Assembly: GCA_958299035.1 (NCBI GenBank)
Contig: CATQJL010000001.1
Coordinates: 82,895,071-82,959,070, forward strand
Source of the DNA: Cylicocyclus nassatus
Lineage: Eukaryota > Nematoda > Chromadorea > Rhabditida > Strongylidae
Direction: 5' to 3'
Length of the DNA stretch: 64,000 nucleotides
The notes under the pieces are model-generated. The model was given only the letters and a program-made list of their open reading frames with translations, made no database searches and was not told the DNA's origin. The translations under genes were made by a program, and so were the position numbers. How positions within the stretch are numbered: the stretch's first letter is position 1; each line of letters begins with the position of its first letter. Shown here piece after piece: positions 22,816 to 32,935 of the stretch.

Positions 22816-24090
22816 GAATGGACATGCTGCAACGGCTGCCGCCCTTCCGAGATGCCCCTTCTGCTGTTTGCTGTGTTGTGGATGCCTCTTCACCACTGGA
22901 TGACCGCCTCGCGGCTGAGTTCCCAGAAGTCTTCAAGGAGGAGCTGGGACACGTTAACAAGTTCAAGGCTCACCTAGTGCTGAAGAAGGATGCCACACCC
23001 GTCTACGTGCCAAAGCGGAAGGTACCGTTTGCCGTAGAGCCTCTCGTCAACGCAGAGTTGGACCGTCTCGTCGCTACGGGAGTGCTGTCACGCGTCGACT
23101 ACTCTCAATGGGCCGCTTCCATCGTTCCGGTAAAAAAGAAGAATGGAGCCGTACGCATCTGTGTCGACTTTTCCACCGGGCTGAACGATGCATTGGAGCT
23201 GAACCGACACCCACTGCCGACCGCGGAAGACGTCTTCACCAAGCTAAACGGAGGGACCTTTTCACAATTATCGACCTGCGTGACGCGTACTTGCAAGTAG
23301 AAATGGACGACGAGAGCAAGGAATTACTGACCATCAACACAGCCCGTGGACTCTTCCGCTACAATCGACTACCGTTTGGTGTGAAGAGTGCCCCTGGAAT
23401 CTTTCAGTCGCTGATGAGTAACGTCACCGCCGACATTAGTGGAGCCGTCGCTTATTTGGACGATGTTGTGGTCACCGGAAGGACTCGTGAGGAGCACGAT
23501 GCGAACGTCTTCAAGCTATTCCAACGTCTTCAAGACTATGGAATGCGTGTTCACCGTGAAAAGTGTCATTTTGCTGAGCCTAGCATAATATTTCTCGGAT
23601 TCATCGTCGACGCGAAGGAAGACGACCCGATCCCGAGAGGATTGCCGCCATCGCTCATACGCCGCCGCCCCAAGGTGTAAAGCAGCTCGAATCTTACCTT
23701 GGGATGGTTTCGTTTTATTCGTCTTTCGTGCCAAGGATGCGTTCACTTCGCGGACCATTGGACGCTTTGAAGAAGAAAGACACACCGTTTGTCTGGAGTA
23801 AGGAGTGCCAGGAAGCCTTCGACCGCCTTCGCGAAGTCCTGACCTCGGATTTGCTGCTGTGCCACTACGACCCGAAGAAGCCGATCATCGTTGCCGCTGA
23901 CGCAAGCAACTATGGAATCGGAGCCGTGATTTCTCACCGCTACCCAGATGGATCGGAAAAGGTCGTTTGCCAGCGAGTAGAGCACTGACGGCACCAGAGA
24001 AGAACTACTCTCAGATTGAGAAGGAGGGATTGGCCCTAGTTTTCGCCGTCAAGAAGTTCCACCGGTACATCTATGGACGAAGACACTGCT
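22758..24090 (+). pseudogene. Pol reverse transcriptase/RNase H part, frameshifted
   Basis: RT motifs are readable in successive frames: PVKKKNGAVRICVDFS (frame from 22758), IIDLRDAYLQVEM and YLDDVVVTG with the catalytic YLDD near 23455 (frame from about 23265), GFIVDAK, then LDALKKKDTPFVWSKECQEA and VAADASNYGIGAVIS of RNase H (frame of 23704), and ALTAPEKNYSQIEKEGLA (frame of 23967). Breaks fall near 22800, 23265, 23625, 23965 and 24085. At each the downstream frame moves by -1, equal to loss of one base. Domains are otherwise intact. Confidence 0.9.
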
Positions 24091-24136
24091 TACGGACCAC
24101 CGCCCTCTACTCACTATATTCGGGAGCAAGAAAGGA

Positions 24137-25762
24137 GTGCCTGCCTATACTGCCAACCGTCTACAACGATGGTCGATGACACTACTTGCCTATGATTTCG
24201 ACATCAAGTACTGCCCTACGACATCGTTTGGACAGGCTGATGCTCTCTCCCGACTGCTTTCCTGCCGGAGTGCGCCGGACGAAGACGTTGTCATTGCTAC
24301 CGTAGAAGCTGATGTCACCGTCACTTACGAGGAAGCACTTAACCAGTTGCCAGTTACCGTAGAAGACGTACGGTCTGCCACGGAAAAGGACAACGTGTTG
24401 ATGGAGCTGCTCAACTGTCTCCGAACAGGACGTTGGCCGAATGCACTTCCGGGAACGCCGCTGTTTAATTACGGGAGCCAACAGAAGGAACTCTCCGCTT
24501 ACAACGGATGCATTTTCCTTGGATCCAGGATCGTCATACCCGCTTTGCTGAGAAAGAAGATTCTCCGCATGCTGCACGATGGACACCCTAGACAAACTCG
24601 GATGAGACTGCTTACTCGCAGCTACGGCTACTGGCCTGGTATAGAAGAAGACGTCAAGAAGACTGTGGAACGCTGTCAGAATTGCCAACTTGCCGCTAAG
24701 AATCCTGTAAAAGCTGAACTAACTCCATGGCCGACCGCAAGTCGCCCGATGGAACGCCTTCATATTGACTACGCGGGACCGCTCTATGGGCACATGTACC
24801 TCGTTGTCGTGGACGCGTACTCCCGCTGGCCTGAAATCGCGGAAATGCAGTCGACTACGTCACAAGCTACCACGCAGGAACTCATGAAGATTTTCAGCCA
24901 ATTTGGATTCTCAGAAACGCTTGTTTCGGACAACGGCATCCAATTCTCTTCCCAGTTCTTCAAGGATTTCTGCAGGAAGTACAGGATCAGGCACGTTCGG
25001 ACGCCGCCATTCCACCCGCAATCGAATGGGCTTGCTGAACGCTTCGTCGGAATTTTCAAGAGGGGACTCCTGAAGCTGAAAGGGGAAGGAAACCTTCCAG
25101 AAGCCTTGTCGAAGCTACTACTTTGCTATCGCTGTACGCCCTGCCCGTCTTCGCCTGAGAATCGTTCGCCGGCCGAGATGTTTCTTGGACGCACGATTAA
25201 TACTCCGCTTACGCGTTTGGTCACTGACGCTCGAACTGTCACACCAACCTACTCCCCTGGATCGAAACCGGCGATGGAAGCAATGTACAACCGCCGACAT
25301 GGAGCCAAGAAAAGGAAATTCGAAGTCTACGATGCCGTCTACGCTCGCGACTATCGTAATCCATCGAAGCCTACTTGGACTCCAGGACGTGTACAATCAA
25401 GGATTGGACGCTCACTCTACAACGTGGAAGTCGAAGGATTTTTATGGAAACGCCATGCCAACCAACTACGCTCTCGCACGGTCCCCGACGCCACTACTAC
25501 GCTGTTAAAAGAGTTCAACCTTCTAGATTTTGAGCTCCCCAGACCGTCGCCTGCCGTTTCCGCTGATGCTCTCGCTTTCCAAGACGCAAATCTCGATGAT
25601 GAAACACCATATCCCGATATCTCAACTGCCGGTGCCGAATCCGTGGACGCTGAGGTCTCCGCCACTCAACCGACTCCACCGTCACTTCGCCGACGGCCGC
25701 AAAGGACACACCGACCACCATGCCGCATCGTGATCGACCCGTCAAAGAAGCGATACAATTGA
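24137..25762 (+). CDS. Pol integrase part of the Ty3/gypsy element
   Basis: Inserts element cDNA into host DNA. The 541-codon frame is open from the end of RNase H (FGQADALSRLL); sequence from about 24086 is already in this frame. Zinc-binding HHCC domain about residues 145-183 (HDGH, then CQNC). Catalytic core about 205-310 with DDE residues in IDYAG, VSDNG and LAERF; the last two acidic residues are separated by 35 positions, as in retroviral-type integrases. The C-terminal part (VYARDYRN, WTPGRV) matches the gypsy integrase C-terminal domain. The stop precedes the polypurine tract. The initiator ATG is incidental, since this is a Pol segment. Confidence 0.9.
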   Translation: MPAYTANRLQRWSMTLLAYDFDIKYCPTTSFGQADALSRLLSCRSAPDEDVVIATVEADVTVTYEEALNQLPVTVEDVRSATEKDNVLMELLNCLRTGRWPNALPGTPLFNYGSQQKELSAYNGCIFLGSRIVIPALLRKKILRMLHDGHPRQTRMRLLTRSYGYWPGIEEDVKKTVERCQNCQLAAKNPVKAELTPWPTASRPMERLHIDYAGPLYGHMYLVVVDAYSRWPEIAEMQSTTSQATTQELMKIFSQFGFSETLVSDNGIQFSSQFFKDFCRKYRIRHVRTPPFHPQSNGLAERFVGIFKRGLLKLKGEGNLPEALSKLLLCYRCTPCPSSPENRSPAEMFLGRTINTPLTRLVTDARTVTPTYSPGSKPAMEAMYNRRHGAKKRKFEVYDAVYARDYRNPSKPTWTPGRVQSRIGRSLYNVEVEGFLWKRHANQLRSRTVPDATTTLLKEFNLLDFELPRPSPAVSADALAFQDANLDDETPYPDISTAGAESVDAEVSATQPTPPSLRRRPQRTHRPPCRIVIDPSKKRYN

Positions 25763-25769
25763 TAACTTC

Positions 25770-25780
25770 AAGGGGAGAGA
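25770..25780 (+). promoter_or_regulatory. Polypurine tract
   Basis: AAGGGGAGAGA directly before the 3' LTR, the expected plus-strand primer site. Confidence 0.85.
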
Positions 25781-26015
25781 TATTGGAGGGTAACATTATA
25801 TTTGTTATTGTTTGTTTGTAGTTGTCTAATGATCTGATCTATTGGTGTTGCATTGACCTATGCGCAGGATCTGAGCGCTATATAAGGCGCTCCCTGCTAG
25901 CTAAGTCAGTTCGCCTCGTCTTATCGTCTGTTCTTATTCATATCCGGTCTACTAAAAATCTGCTATTCTACAAGTGTCCCGGATCCACCACAAGTACAAG
26001 TAGAAGGCTACAACA
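25781..26015 (+). repeat. 3' LTR (235 bp)
   Basis: Starts TATTGGAGGGTAAC (TG start changed to TA) and ends GGCTACAACA. TATATAA is kept at 25879-25885. The AATAAA present in the 5' LTR is lost (CTACTAAAAATC), so polyadenylation from this LTR may be impaired. Confidence 0.95.
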
Positions 26016-26249
26016 TTTATATGCGTTAGAAAGAGCAAAAAAGCACTTTTCAATAATACTAATACTAACGATATCGCATTAGATACGAAATTCTCTTAGA
26101 ATAGCTGCTTCACATAAGACAAAAAAATTGGACATAACTTATGCAGCAGCCTATTATATAGTTTGTTAGAACTGGGTTCGTGACAACTAAGAAAAGGGTA
26201 CCAAAGCCAAACCATCGACAGAACTTATGCAGCAGCTTAGTAAACGACA

Positions 26250-27104
26250 CGATGTCGAGATTGATATAGATTCAAAGAAATTTTCCATTCCAAGAAGCGC
26301 AAGAGGTAGATGTTTGGGCGCGACAAAGCGGTTTATTAGCAAGTTGAAGGCGAAAAATAGAGGAGAGGCAGCGATAGCATGCATGAATTTTGTGATTCAA
26401 CACAGTGAAGCAAAACAACCGTGTTGTAACTCGTTTTTGCGTTCGTCTGAGTTTATATGCCCGGTCAAAATTTTGTTCAACTGAATATTTCACTGCTGCG
26501 ATATCTTTTTTTTTCTATAAAAAAACCATGCTTAGCCTGTTGGATTAGATAAGACAACCTGATGTTATTAAATTCAAAGAAAAAAATGACCTCAAAGAAG
26601 ATGCAACCAAACGCTAAGTATCATCGGGGGGTTATACAAAGTCTAGGAAATGCAGCTAAGTGAACAAAAGTGAGCTAAGTGTCGATACTACGCCAGTTTT
26701 TTGCTTTCCTTCGTTAAGCCACTTTCAGATAGCCAAGCTTGAGTCAATAGTTCTCAGCTCGAGATTCTCCAAAAAGTGAGCATTTTGTAGCGTAAGTGTC
26801 ACAATCATTGCATTCTCTTGAAGTAAATCAACCGCTTTTCATGCGTATTAGAGGAAGAAGAGTGTGTTTAGCCGTCATATTTTTGAACTGGTTACTTTTG
26901 TGAACACAGATAGTTTTTGGATAGTTTTTGGATTTTGTACGAATATTTCCTAGATAGCCAATTCTAGCAGTATTTCAAAATTTTCATTTCAGACTATGGA
27001 TAAGCTCTAATAAAAAGTGGGTAGAGGAGACAAAGTGCAAGCAGTAACAAAATTCTTGTGCACAATTACAATACCGCTCACATTTTTTGAAAAATAGACG
27101 CGAA
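26250..27104. other. Unassigned intergenic sequence
   Basis: Open frames at 26187-26493 overlap on both strands without domain signals. No gene is supported. Confidence 0.4.
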
Positions 27105-27226
27105 TGTATGGACATGTATGGACATGTACGGACATGTCCATACATGCACGGACATGTCCATACATGTATGGACATGTCCGTACATGTCCGTACATGTCCA
27201 TACATGTATGGACATGTCCATACATC
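27105..27226. repeat. Palindromic minisatellite of CATGTCCATA units
   Basis: About twelve units of a 10-base, nearly self-complementary motif (CATGTATGGA and its complement TCCATACATG) in mixed orientation, bounded by inverted ends ACGCGAATGTATGG and, inverted, ACGCTGATGTATGG. All frames read as MYGHV or TCPYM runs, which explains the spurious open frames. Confidence 0.85.
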
Positions 27227-27239
27227 AGCGTCGCGTGGC

Positions 27240-28340
27240 CATATCTCGCTTCAGAGTGGACGAATTCTGAATCCAAAGCCACCATTCGATTCAGCTCGGC
27301 GCGGAGAATTTTCTGATATAGTGGCAGTGGGGGTACGATGTCTTCGGTATTCCGTTTCCAGTTTTTTCAATTTGTTCCGCGGAGGTCCTTTCGCGAATAT
27401 GTGAAGCAACGCCTGCCCAACATAGAAGACGTTACTGAGTACTATTCGATAATACTGTTCTTGTAGATTATTATGCGCTGAAAAATAGGCTCAGACTTCT
27501 TTCCAAAGGAGATAAAAGCGTTGGTGAATTTTGGAAATATCACGCGTTTTTAAATTCTACTCGCCATAACTTCCTTCGGAATAAGTATATTTTGAATCCG
27601 AAAGCAGCGCCTTGCTCAGCTCATCAAGGCGAATCTTACTGTGTACAGCATGTCCTTGATATTTCGATTTCAGTATTCTTGAATCTTTCTGAGGACGTCT
27701 TTTCGCGAAGGTGTAAAGCAGCGAGCATTGTCCCGAGTACATTCCAGCAAGGATCTTTCGATAACACTTTTTCTGTAGATTATGATATGTTAGATAGTAG
27801 CCGCAGGTTTCTTTTTAAAGGAAATAGAACGGCTGGTGAATTGTGGAAAAAATCTTGTCGTCCCAAATTCTACTCGTCATAGCCGCAGGATACGAAGCTA
27901 TCTTGCTAAGCAGATGTGAGTTTCGAAATCAGCAGGTCGGATAACCTCTGTGGGCAAGTTTTCCGATATGTTCGGGTTAGTCCATTTTTTCTCGTTTTAC
28001 GCTCCAGAAGCTCGCCGATGGATTTTGGTCAAAATGTTGATGCTCCTGAATTGTAAGGAAATTTCGCTTATAAAGGTTTTCGAACACGCTCTTTGCGAAA
28101 ATCGTGGTCTTTGAGGATTACAGGGTCTTTTTGGAGAGATACGGTGAGGTGACTGTAACTGCATCACGAAAGTGCGTAACTCTGCCCGCACTTCTCGCGT
28201 ATCTGTCAGAAACCATGCCTGCTTGCTTTTCTCAGTCAAAGTTACTGGGAACTGTTCTATCGAATGGTGCATTACTCAGGCTCCAATCTGTGAAATTCGC
28301 CGAGTTACGAGCCTACGAAGACACGTTCTCAGGAATTTTG
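27240..28340. repeat. Degenerate tandem repeat, unit about 300 bp
   Basis: Blocks at about 27240-27550, 27560-27870 and 27880-28340 share order and wording: a CTCGC/TCGTCATA phrase, GAATTCTGAATCC/TTTTGAATCCG, TTTCGCGAA-GTGAAGCA, TTCGATAA followed by TTCTTGTAGATTAT, and AGGAGATAAAAGC/AGGAAATAGAACG. Divergence is high, so the boundaries are approximate. Confidence 0.45.
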
Positions 28341-29121
28341 CCCAAAATGTAAAGATCGCATATCTCGTCGAAATTCCTCCATGAGCGCTTGTATGACGCT
28401 CGTTGCAGATATTATGTTCGCTTCGTCGAACGACTCCCACTGTACTGAATATGGTGCTTGCGTCTGCTTCAGTTGCTCAATTGAGTATCAAAGCTATTTC
28501 GTGGCTAGAGCTCAAAGCACCAAATCTAACACAATAAGATTCGTTAAAAGATTCCAGATACTTTACAATCTTAAAGCATGAATGTTTTTAGACGCAGAAT
28601 CAGCACACTTGATCTCTTACTTTCGAGGCATTCTGAAAATGAGTCATGAATAGCACCAATCCGTCATCTATATTGCTATAGCTGGCCATGTGCGATTACA
28701 TTATCCGACCACAAAACGCACACCAAATGCAACCATCAATTTGTGTTTTTTAAATATTATTTTCTTTCAAATGTCTTACTAACCCATATCTTGCTATTAC
28801 GTTAGTTCAGGTCTAATCAATTTACTTCTCTTCCCAATCATTACAACTTATTGACTTGCTCTTAAATGAATTACAAAAAGTGAAACTATGTGATATTCTT
28901 TCGGAGTCATTGGACTCTCCCCGGAATCATTTGGGCAAGGTTGATTGGTGTTACTGCATTAACCGAGCCCCGCTTTGCTCCATTGTTGCAAGAGCATCTC
29001 CTGCTGGCAAATGAGTTAGCATGATTGCCATCTCCACAGATTACAATAATCTAACTTGATCACGCTCACGTATGAGTTATTCGTCATTACAACCCTTATT
29101 GAAATTCACTTGGAGTCACTA
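28341..29121. other. Unassigned sequence left of the gap
   Basis: No gene or repeat recognised. The part nearest the gap could be chimeric, but I cannot assign its source. Confidence 0.4.
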
Positions 29122-29157
29122 GTACTCTGCGTTGATACCACTGCTTTACCACTGCTT
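29122..29157 (-). other. SMART cDNA adapter sequence (artefact)
   Basis: 29122-29146 is the reverse complement of the widely used SMART/CDS primer (starting AAGCAGTGGTATCAACGC). It is followed by part of a second copy up to the N run. This is library sequence, not genome. Confidence 0.93.
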
Positions 29158-29657
29158 NNNNNNNNNNNNNNNNNNNNNNNNNNNNNNNNNNNNNNNNNNN
29201 NNNNNNNNNNNNNNNNNNNNNNNNNNNNNNNNNNNNNNNNNNNNNNNNNNNNNNNNNNNNNNNNNNNNNNNNNNNNNNNNNNNNNNNNNNNNNNNNNNNN
29301 NNNNNNNNNNNNNNNNNNNNNNNNNNNNNNNNNNNNNNNNNNNNNNNNNNNNNNNNNNNNNNNNNNNNNNNNNNNNNNNNNNNNNNNNNNNNNNNNNNNN
29401 NNNNNNNNNNNNNNNNNNNNNNNNNNNNNNNNNNNNNNNNNNNNNNNNNNNNNNNNNNNNNNNNNNNNNNNNNNNNNNNNNNNNNNNNNNNNNNNNNNNN
29501 NNNNNNNNNNNNNNNNNNNNNNNNNNNNNNNNNNNNNNNNNNNNNNNNNNNNNNNNNNNNNNNNNNNNNNNNNNNNNNNNNNNNNNNNNNNNNNNNNNNN
29601 NNNNNNNNNNNNNNNNNNNNNNNNNNNNNNNNNNNNNNNNNNNNNNNNNNNNNNNNN
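29158..29657. other. Assembly gap, exactly 500 N
   Basis: A placeholder gap of unknown true size, bounded on both sides by adapter sequence. Frames that cross it are meaningless. Confidence 0.99.
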
Positions 29658-29682
29658 AAGCAGTGGTATCAACGCAGAGTAC
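29658..29682 (+). other. SMART cDNA adapter sequence (artefact)
   Basis: The 25 bases after the gap match the SMART primer in forward orientation (AAGCAGTGGTATCAACGC, then AGAGTAC). Together with the inverted copy before the gap this marks a cDNA-derived contaminant join. Confidence 0.93.
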
Positions 29683-29978
29683 TATAAGTCTTAAAATTAT
29701 TAATACTTAGCTTTGTTACATATGTTTACCATATTTTGTCCCTGTTTCTTTAACATTAATTATGGGGTTTAGCCATAGAGAAGTGTGCAGTGTTGATAAA
29801 GACAAATTTATCAGTCTTTTAGAGTTTTAACTTTTTGTATTAATATCTTGTTTAAGAAAGCTTTTCCTATTCCAAAGTCTCAAATATATTCTCTCATATT
29901 TTTTTAACCAGTTTTTTTTTTTTTGAGATGGGGTCTCACTATGTTGCCCAGGCTAGAATGCAGTGGCTCTTCACAGGC
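29683..29978. other. Primate-like contaminant: 7SL/Alu-related sequence
   Basis: 29920-29978 reads as the antisense of a 7SL/Alu 3' end: a T run, GAGATGGGGTCTCACTATG, then TTGCCCAGGCT, then GCAGTGGCTCTTCACAGGC. Alu/7SL sequence of this form is primate-specific. The preceding 200 bases resemble a mammalian LINE 3' region less certainly. The junction to nematode DNA is near 29978. Confidence 0.85.
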
Positions 29979-32641
29979 ATATTAATGTACCAGCCGGTTA
30001 TCGTCGACTTGTCAAAGAGGCACTGTCGCTGAGACAAAAAATCGTAGCAGCTCGACACTCAATCCACTTTCTTAAACGCTGCTTACGTCACCGCATCGTC
30101 CCGAACTTCATACTGCGGAAGAAATTACATGAACTTTGCGGCTTACCAGAGAACGGCAGTCAAGTGCGATCGATACAACTTCGTCTACTACGAATCGCTT
30201 TACGCACCAGGATGAATCAAATGTACGCCTGGACAAAGAAGTGTGTATCGAAAGAAGAATGTTGTGCTTTGTACTTACAGAACAGCCTCTGGAAGAGAAT
30301 AGTGGGTGGGTCGATTACAATTTGCAATTCTATTCGGTCTAACATCAAGGCAACGTTGCAGAAAAAATTCGACAGTCTTTTGAGTAGATCACAGCCTACC
30401 GCTGCAAGACGACCCGATACAATGAACCTTTCGAATAAAACTGAGTGCGAAACTGAAAACGAGAGCGAATGTCTTCAAATTTCTACGCCATCGCGAGTAA
30501 CAGTGATAGGAGGGTTTCAGCTTCCTGATAATGCGCGTTGTTTGTTAGAGATGGGTCCCAGTTTTTCGCCATCACAATCCATCTCTACACCGGTTCTACG
30601 AAAGTTTACCTGTGCTCTACAAGAACTTCAAGACAAGCTCCGTAAAAGGGCAAACTCTGAGAGTGGATGCGCGAATGAAAGATCGAGTGAAGCGTGGCTG
30701 CCAATACCTTTCCCGCGAATGTTCTTCAAACAGCAGGATGCGAATCCTGGCGTTGACGCAAACTTTCGTCTTTTTGCTGACGATGTTTTTAGAACTCTAG
30801 CAAGGTTTCGTAGAAGTAAGATGCACTCAAACATCAGCAGAACGCAGAAAGAGGCCATAAAACAGATTCAGAGAATGATAGAGGCTGCTGAGATACGCTT
30901 GTCAATAAGTGATAAAGGCGGCGATTTTGTAGTGATCCCTCATCATCTAGATATCGCAATAACAGAGAGACATCTTCAAGATGCCACTTTATATAAACTG
31001 TCTACGAAAGATGAGTATCAGAAGCAATATCGCAAATTAAACAGAGAATGGACAAAGACAGCGAAGGCAGCAAACCTAGCGCCTGATATCGTCAGCCGCC
31101 TTAGAAATGATCAGCCAATCTGTCCCGTACTTTACCTTCTCATTAAAACGCATAAAATCCAATCCGAACGCGATTTCGCATCTGATGATCCCGCAACTTT
31201 CAAGGTCAGACCTATAATTAGTTGCGTGGGTGGACCCACGGATAGGATCGGATGGTATCTTAGTAAAATTTTAGTACAGCTACTTCAATTCATCCCTTCC
31301 CATCTAAGCAATACGCAGATGTTTCTAGACCGTCTACGTGAGACACGTGTTTCTGCTAATCATGCCATGGAGTCATTCGACGTTAGCGCGTTGTACACGA
31401 ATGTATCCAATGACTCTGCATTGCAAGCCGTTTGTGAAAATCTGATAGAACATGAACAAGCCATAAGACTTTTCGGACTATCTATCGCGCAAATAATGGG
31501 CCTGTTAAAAGCGTGTCTAGAGTGCAATATATTCAGGTGGTCAGGAAAATATTTCGCTCAAATCCGAGGATTGGCTATGGGTCAGCGATTGGCTCCTACC
31601 CTAGCGGTAATTTTTATGGCCAAAATCGAGACACCCCTGTTGCAGTTGCATCCTCTGCTTTATTGCAGATACATCGACGACTGCTTTATCATTTGTAACA
31701 CACAGGCGGAAGTTGACGAGTGCTTCGAGTTGATGAACGCGCAATCAGAACACATAAGACTAACTCGGGAGAAACCTAATAACGCATGGCTGCCTTTTTT
31801 GAACGTTCAAGTCAGCATTGCTAGTGGGACCCAAAAAACGAAGTGGTTTCGAAAACCTAGCAACAAGAACATCCTTGTCCACTCCCGCTCAGCACATCCT
31901 TTACATACTAAAAAAGCTGTGGTCAGAAATATGTTTCGCACAGCTGCTAAGGTTCGTAGCGGTCGAGAGGAAAAGACGGAGTCACTAGCCTTGGCGCGTA
32001 GTATAGCTTCATTGAACGGTTATGAAAACAACATGACGCGGTGTAGGAGCCAACAGGGGAGCTTTGTAGATAGAGCAAGAGCGTCCGCAACAGAAAAGAT
32101 ACCCTTCGGCATACCCTTCATCTCCGATGAAGTGAGCACCGCCATTCGGCGGTGTCTGAGGAGAGCAGGGCTAGACAATACAGTTTCGGTATTAGATATA
32201 CCTCCGAACAATTTGAAACGTATCCTTGTTCGGAATCGCATGTACGACCGCGGTTGCCCTACGCCGAACTGTCCGATATGCCCAACAGCAAGGGACGGAG
32301 ACTGCATGAGTACGGGTGTTGTATATCTCATATCATGCAAGGATTGCGGCAACGAATACATCGGAGAAACGGCACGCCCTCTGAGTGTACGTATTAAGGA
32401 ACATCTCAAAGGTAAAGAGAGATCGCGCACATCCACTCCATTGGGCGCCCACAGAATGCAAGATCATCAAGGAGTTGATTTTGAAGTGAAAGTAGAGATT
32501 CTAGCGCGCGAAGCTCAGACATCCACTCGCAAAACCTTAGAAGCCTTTTGGATTCATTTTAGAAATCCTAAAATGAATCGCAAGGAAGAGTGTCTCTCTA
32601 TCACACGAGAACTCGCACCGTATCTTAATCAGATCTTTTGA
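29979..32641 (+). CDS. Penelope-like element ORF (RT plus GIY-YIG endonuclease), copy 1
   Basis: Reverse transcriptase-endonuclease of a Penelope-like retroelement. An N-terminal Penelope region is followed by the RT, with LLIKTHK (about residue 395 of the open frame), KVRPIISCVGGPTDR, FDVSALYTNV, RGLAMGQRLAPTL and the catalytic YIDDC (about 569). The linker has a Cys-rich CPTPNCPIC motif (about 764). A GIY-YIG nuclease starts at GVVYLISC (about 785) and continues NEYIGET. The frame is open without interruption to TGA 32641. The open frame can be extended to a GTG at 29963, but those first codons come from the 7SL/Alu-like contaminant. The real start is lost at the chimeric junction, so this copy is 5'-incomplete in the assembly. 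Confidence 0.93.
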
Positions 32642-32935
32642 CCATGTGAAGACATGTTTAATTCCTTGCTCAAGCGGTCAGTAAGCACTCGTTCGTACTA
32701 AACCAGAACTTTACCGGCGAACGAAAGGTGAGTACTGCGTGTGGCAGCCTGCTCGTGGTCGAAAGAAAGCTTAGAATTTTGCCTGTGGGATTGAGGAGAT
32801 GTTTGATCGGGTAGTCTGTAAATTGTTTTCGCCCATTTCAGGCTCTGAAGAAGGCGAATTATTGCCGAAACGTTAGCCTAAATAAAAGCTTACCAATCTC
32901 GGTCGTGGCTAAACAATCAAATAAAAACACAATGA
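32642..32935 (+). mobile_element. 3' region of Penelope copy 1
   Basis: Follows the ORF and carries the ribozyme fold and AATAAA-like sequence (CCTAAATAAAAGC). It ends about where an A-rich stretch begins. No target duplication can be checked because the 5' end is missing. Confidence 0.5.
32841..32878 (+). ncRNA. Hammerhead-type ribozyme fold, Penelope copy 1
   Basis: Stem I GGCT (32841) pairs with AGCC (32875-32878). The core is CTGAAGA; stem II is GGC/GCC around an AT-rich loop; then GAA, a minimal ACGT stem III, and U before the predicted cleavage site. Hammerhead motifs are known from Penelope-like elements. An extra A lies between the core and stem II; copy 2 has the same A. Activity is inferred only. 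Confidence 0.65.

Larger units (their letters stand above)
21161..26015 (+). mobile_element. Ty3/gypsy LTR retrotransposon
   Basis: Bounded by LTRs and a perfect 5-bp target duplication TTTAT (21156-21160 and 26016-26020). Order is LTR, primer-binding site, gag, protease, RT, RNase H, integrase, polypurine tract, LTR. Integrase after RT places it in Ty3/gypsy. The LTRs differ at about seven positions plus a roughly 21-bp length difference, so it is fairly young. The coding region needs five frame changes, all in the same direction. Confidence 0.95.
20364..26151. mobile_element. Mariner-like TIR element split by the gypsy element
   Basis: Ends GGCTGCTGCATAAG at 20364 and its complement CTTATGCAGCAGCC ending at 26151, with TA at 20362-20363 and 26152-26153. 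Without the gypsy insertion it is about 928 bp. No transposase frame is seen in the 797-bp left part, so it is dead or non-autonomous. A further end-like sequence (AACTTATGCAGCAGCTTAG) lies at 26224-26243. Confidence 0.65.

Noticed and set aside
27105..27226. CRISPR-like array of short repeats
   Set aside because: There are no unique spacers between units, the units are palindromic in mixed orientation, and the genome is eukaryotic.
26984..27404. Open frames MYGHVRTC and similar on both strands
   Set aside because: Produced by the palindromic minisatellite; both strands encode the same peptide pattern.
29056..29710. Open frames of about 190-210 codons across the gap
   Set aside because: They consist of N bases flanked by adapter sequence.
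29963..29978. GTG start for the Penelope protein
   Set aside because: The codons derive from the 7SL/Alu-like contaminant; the true N-terminus is lost at the join.
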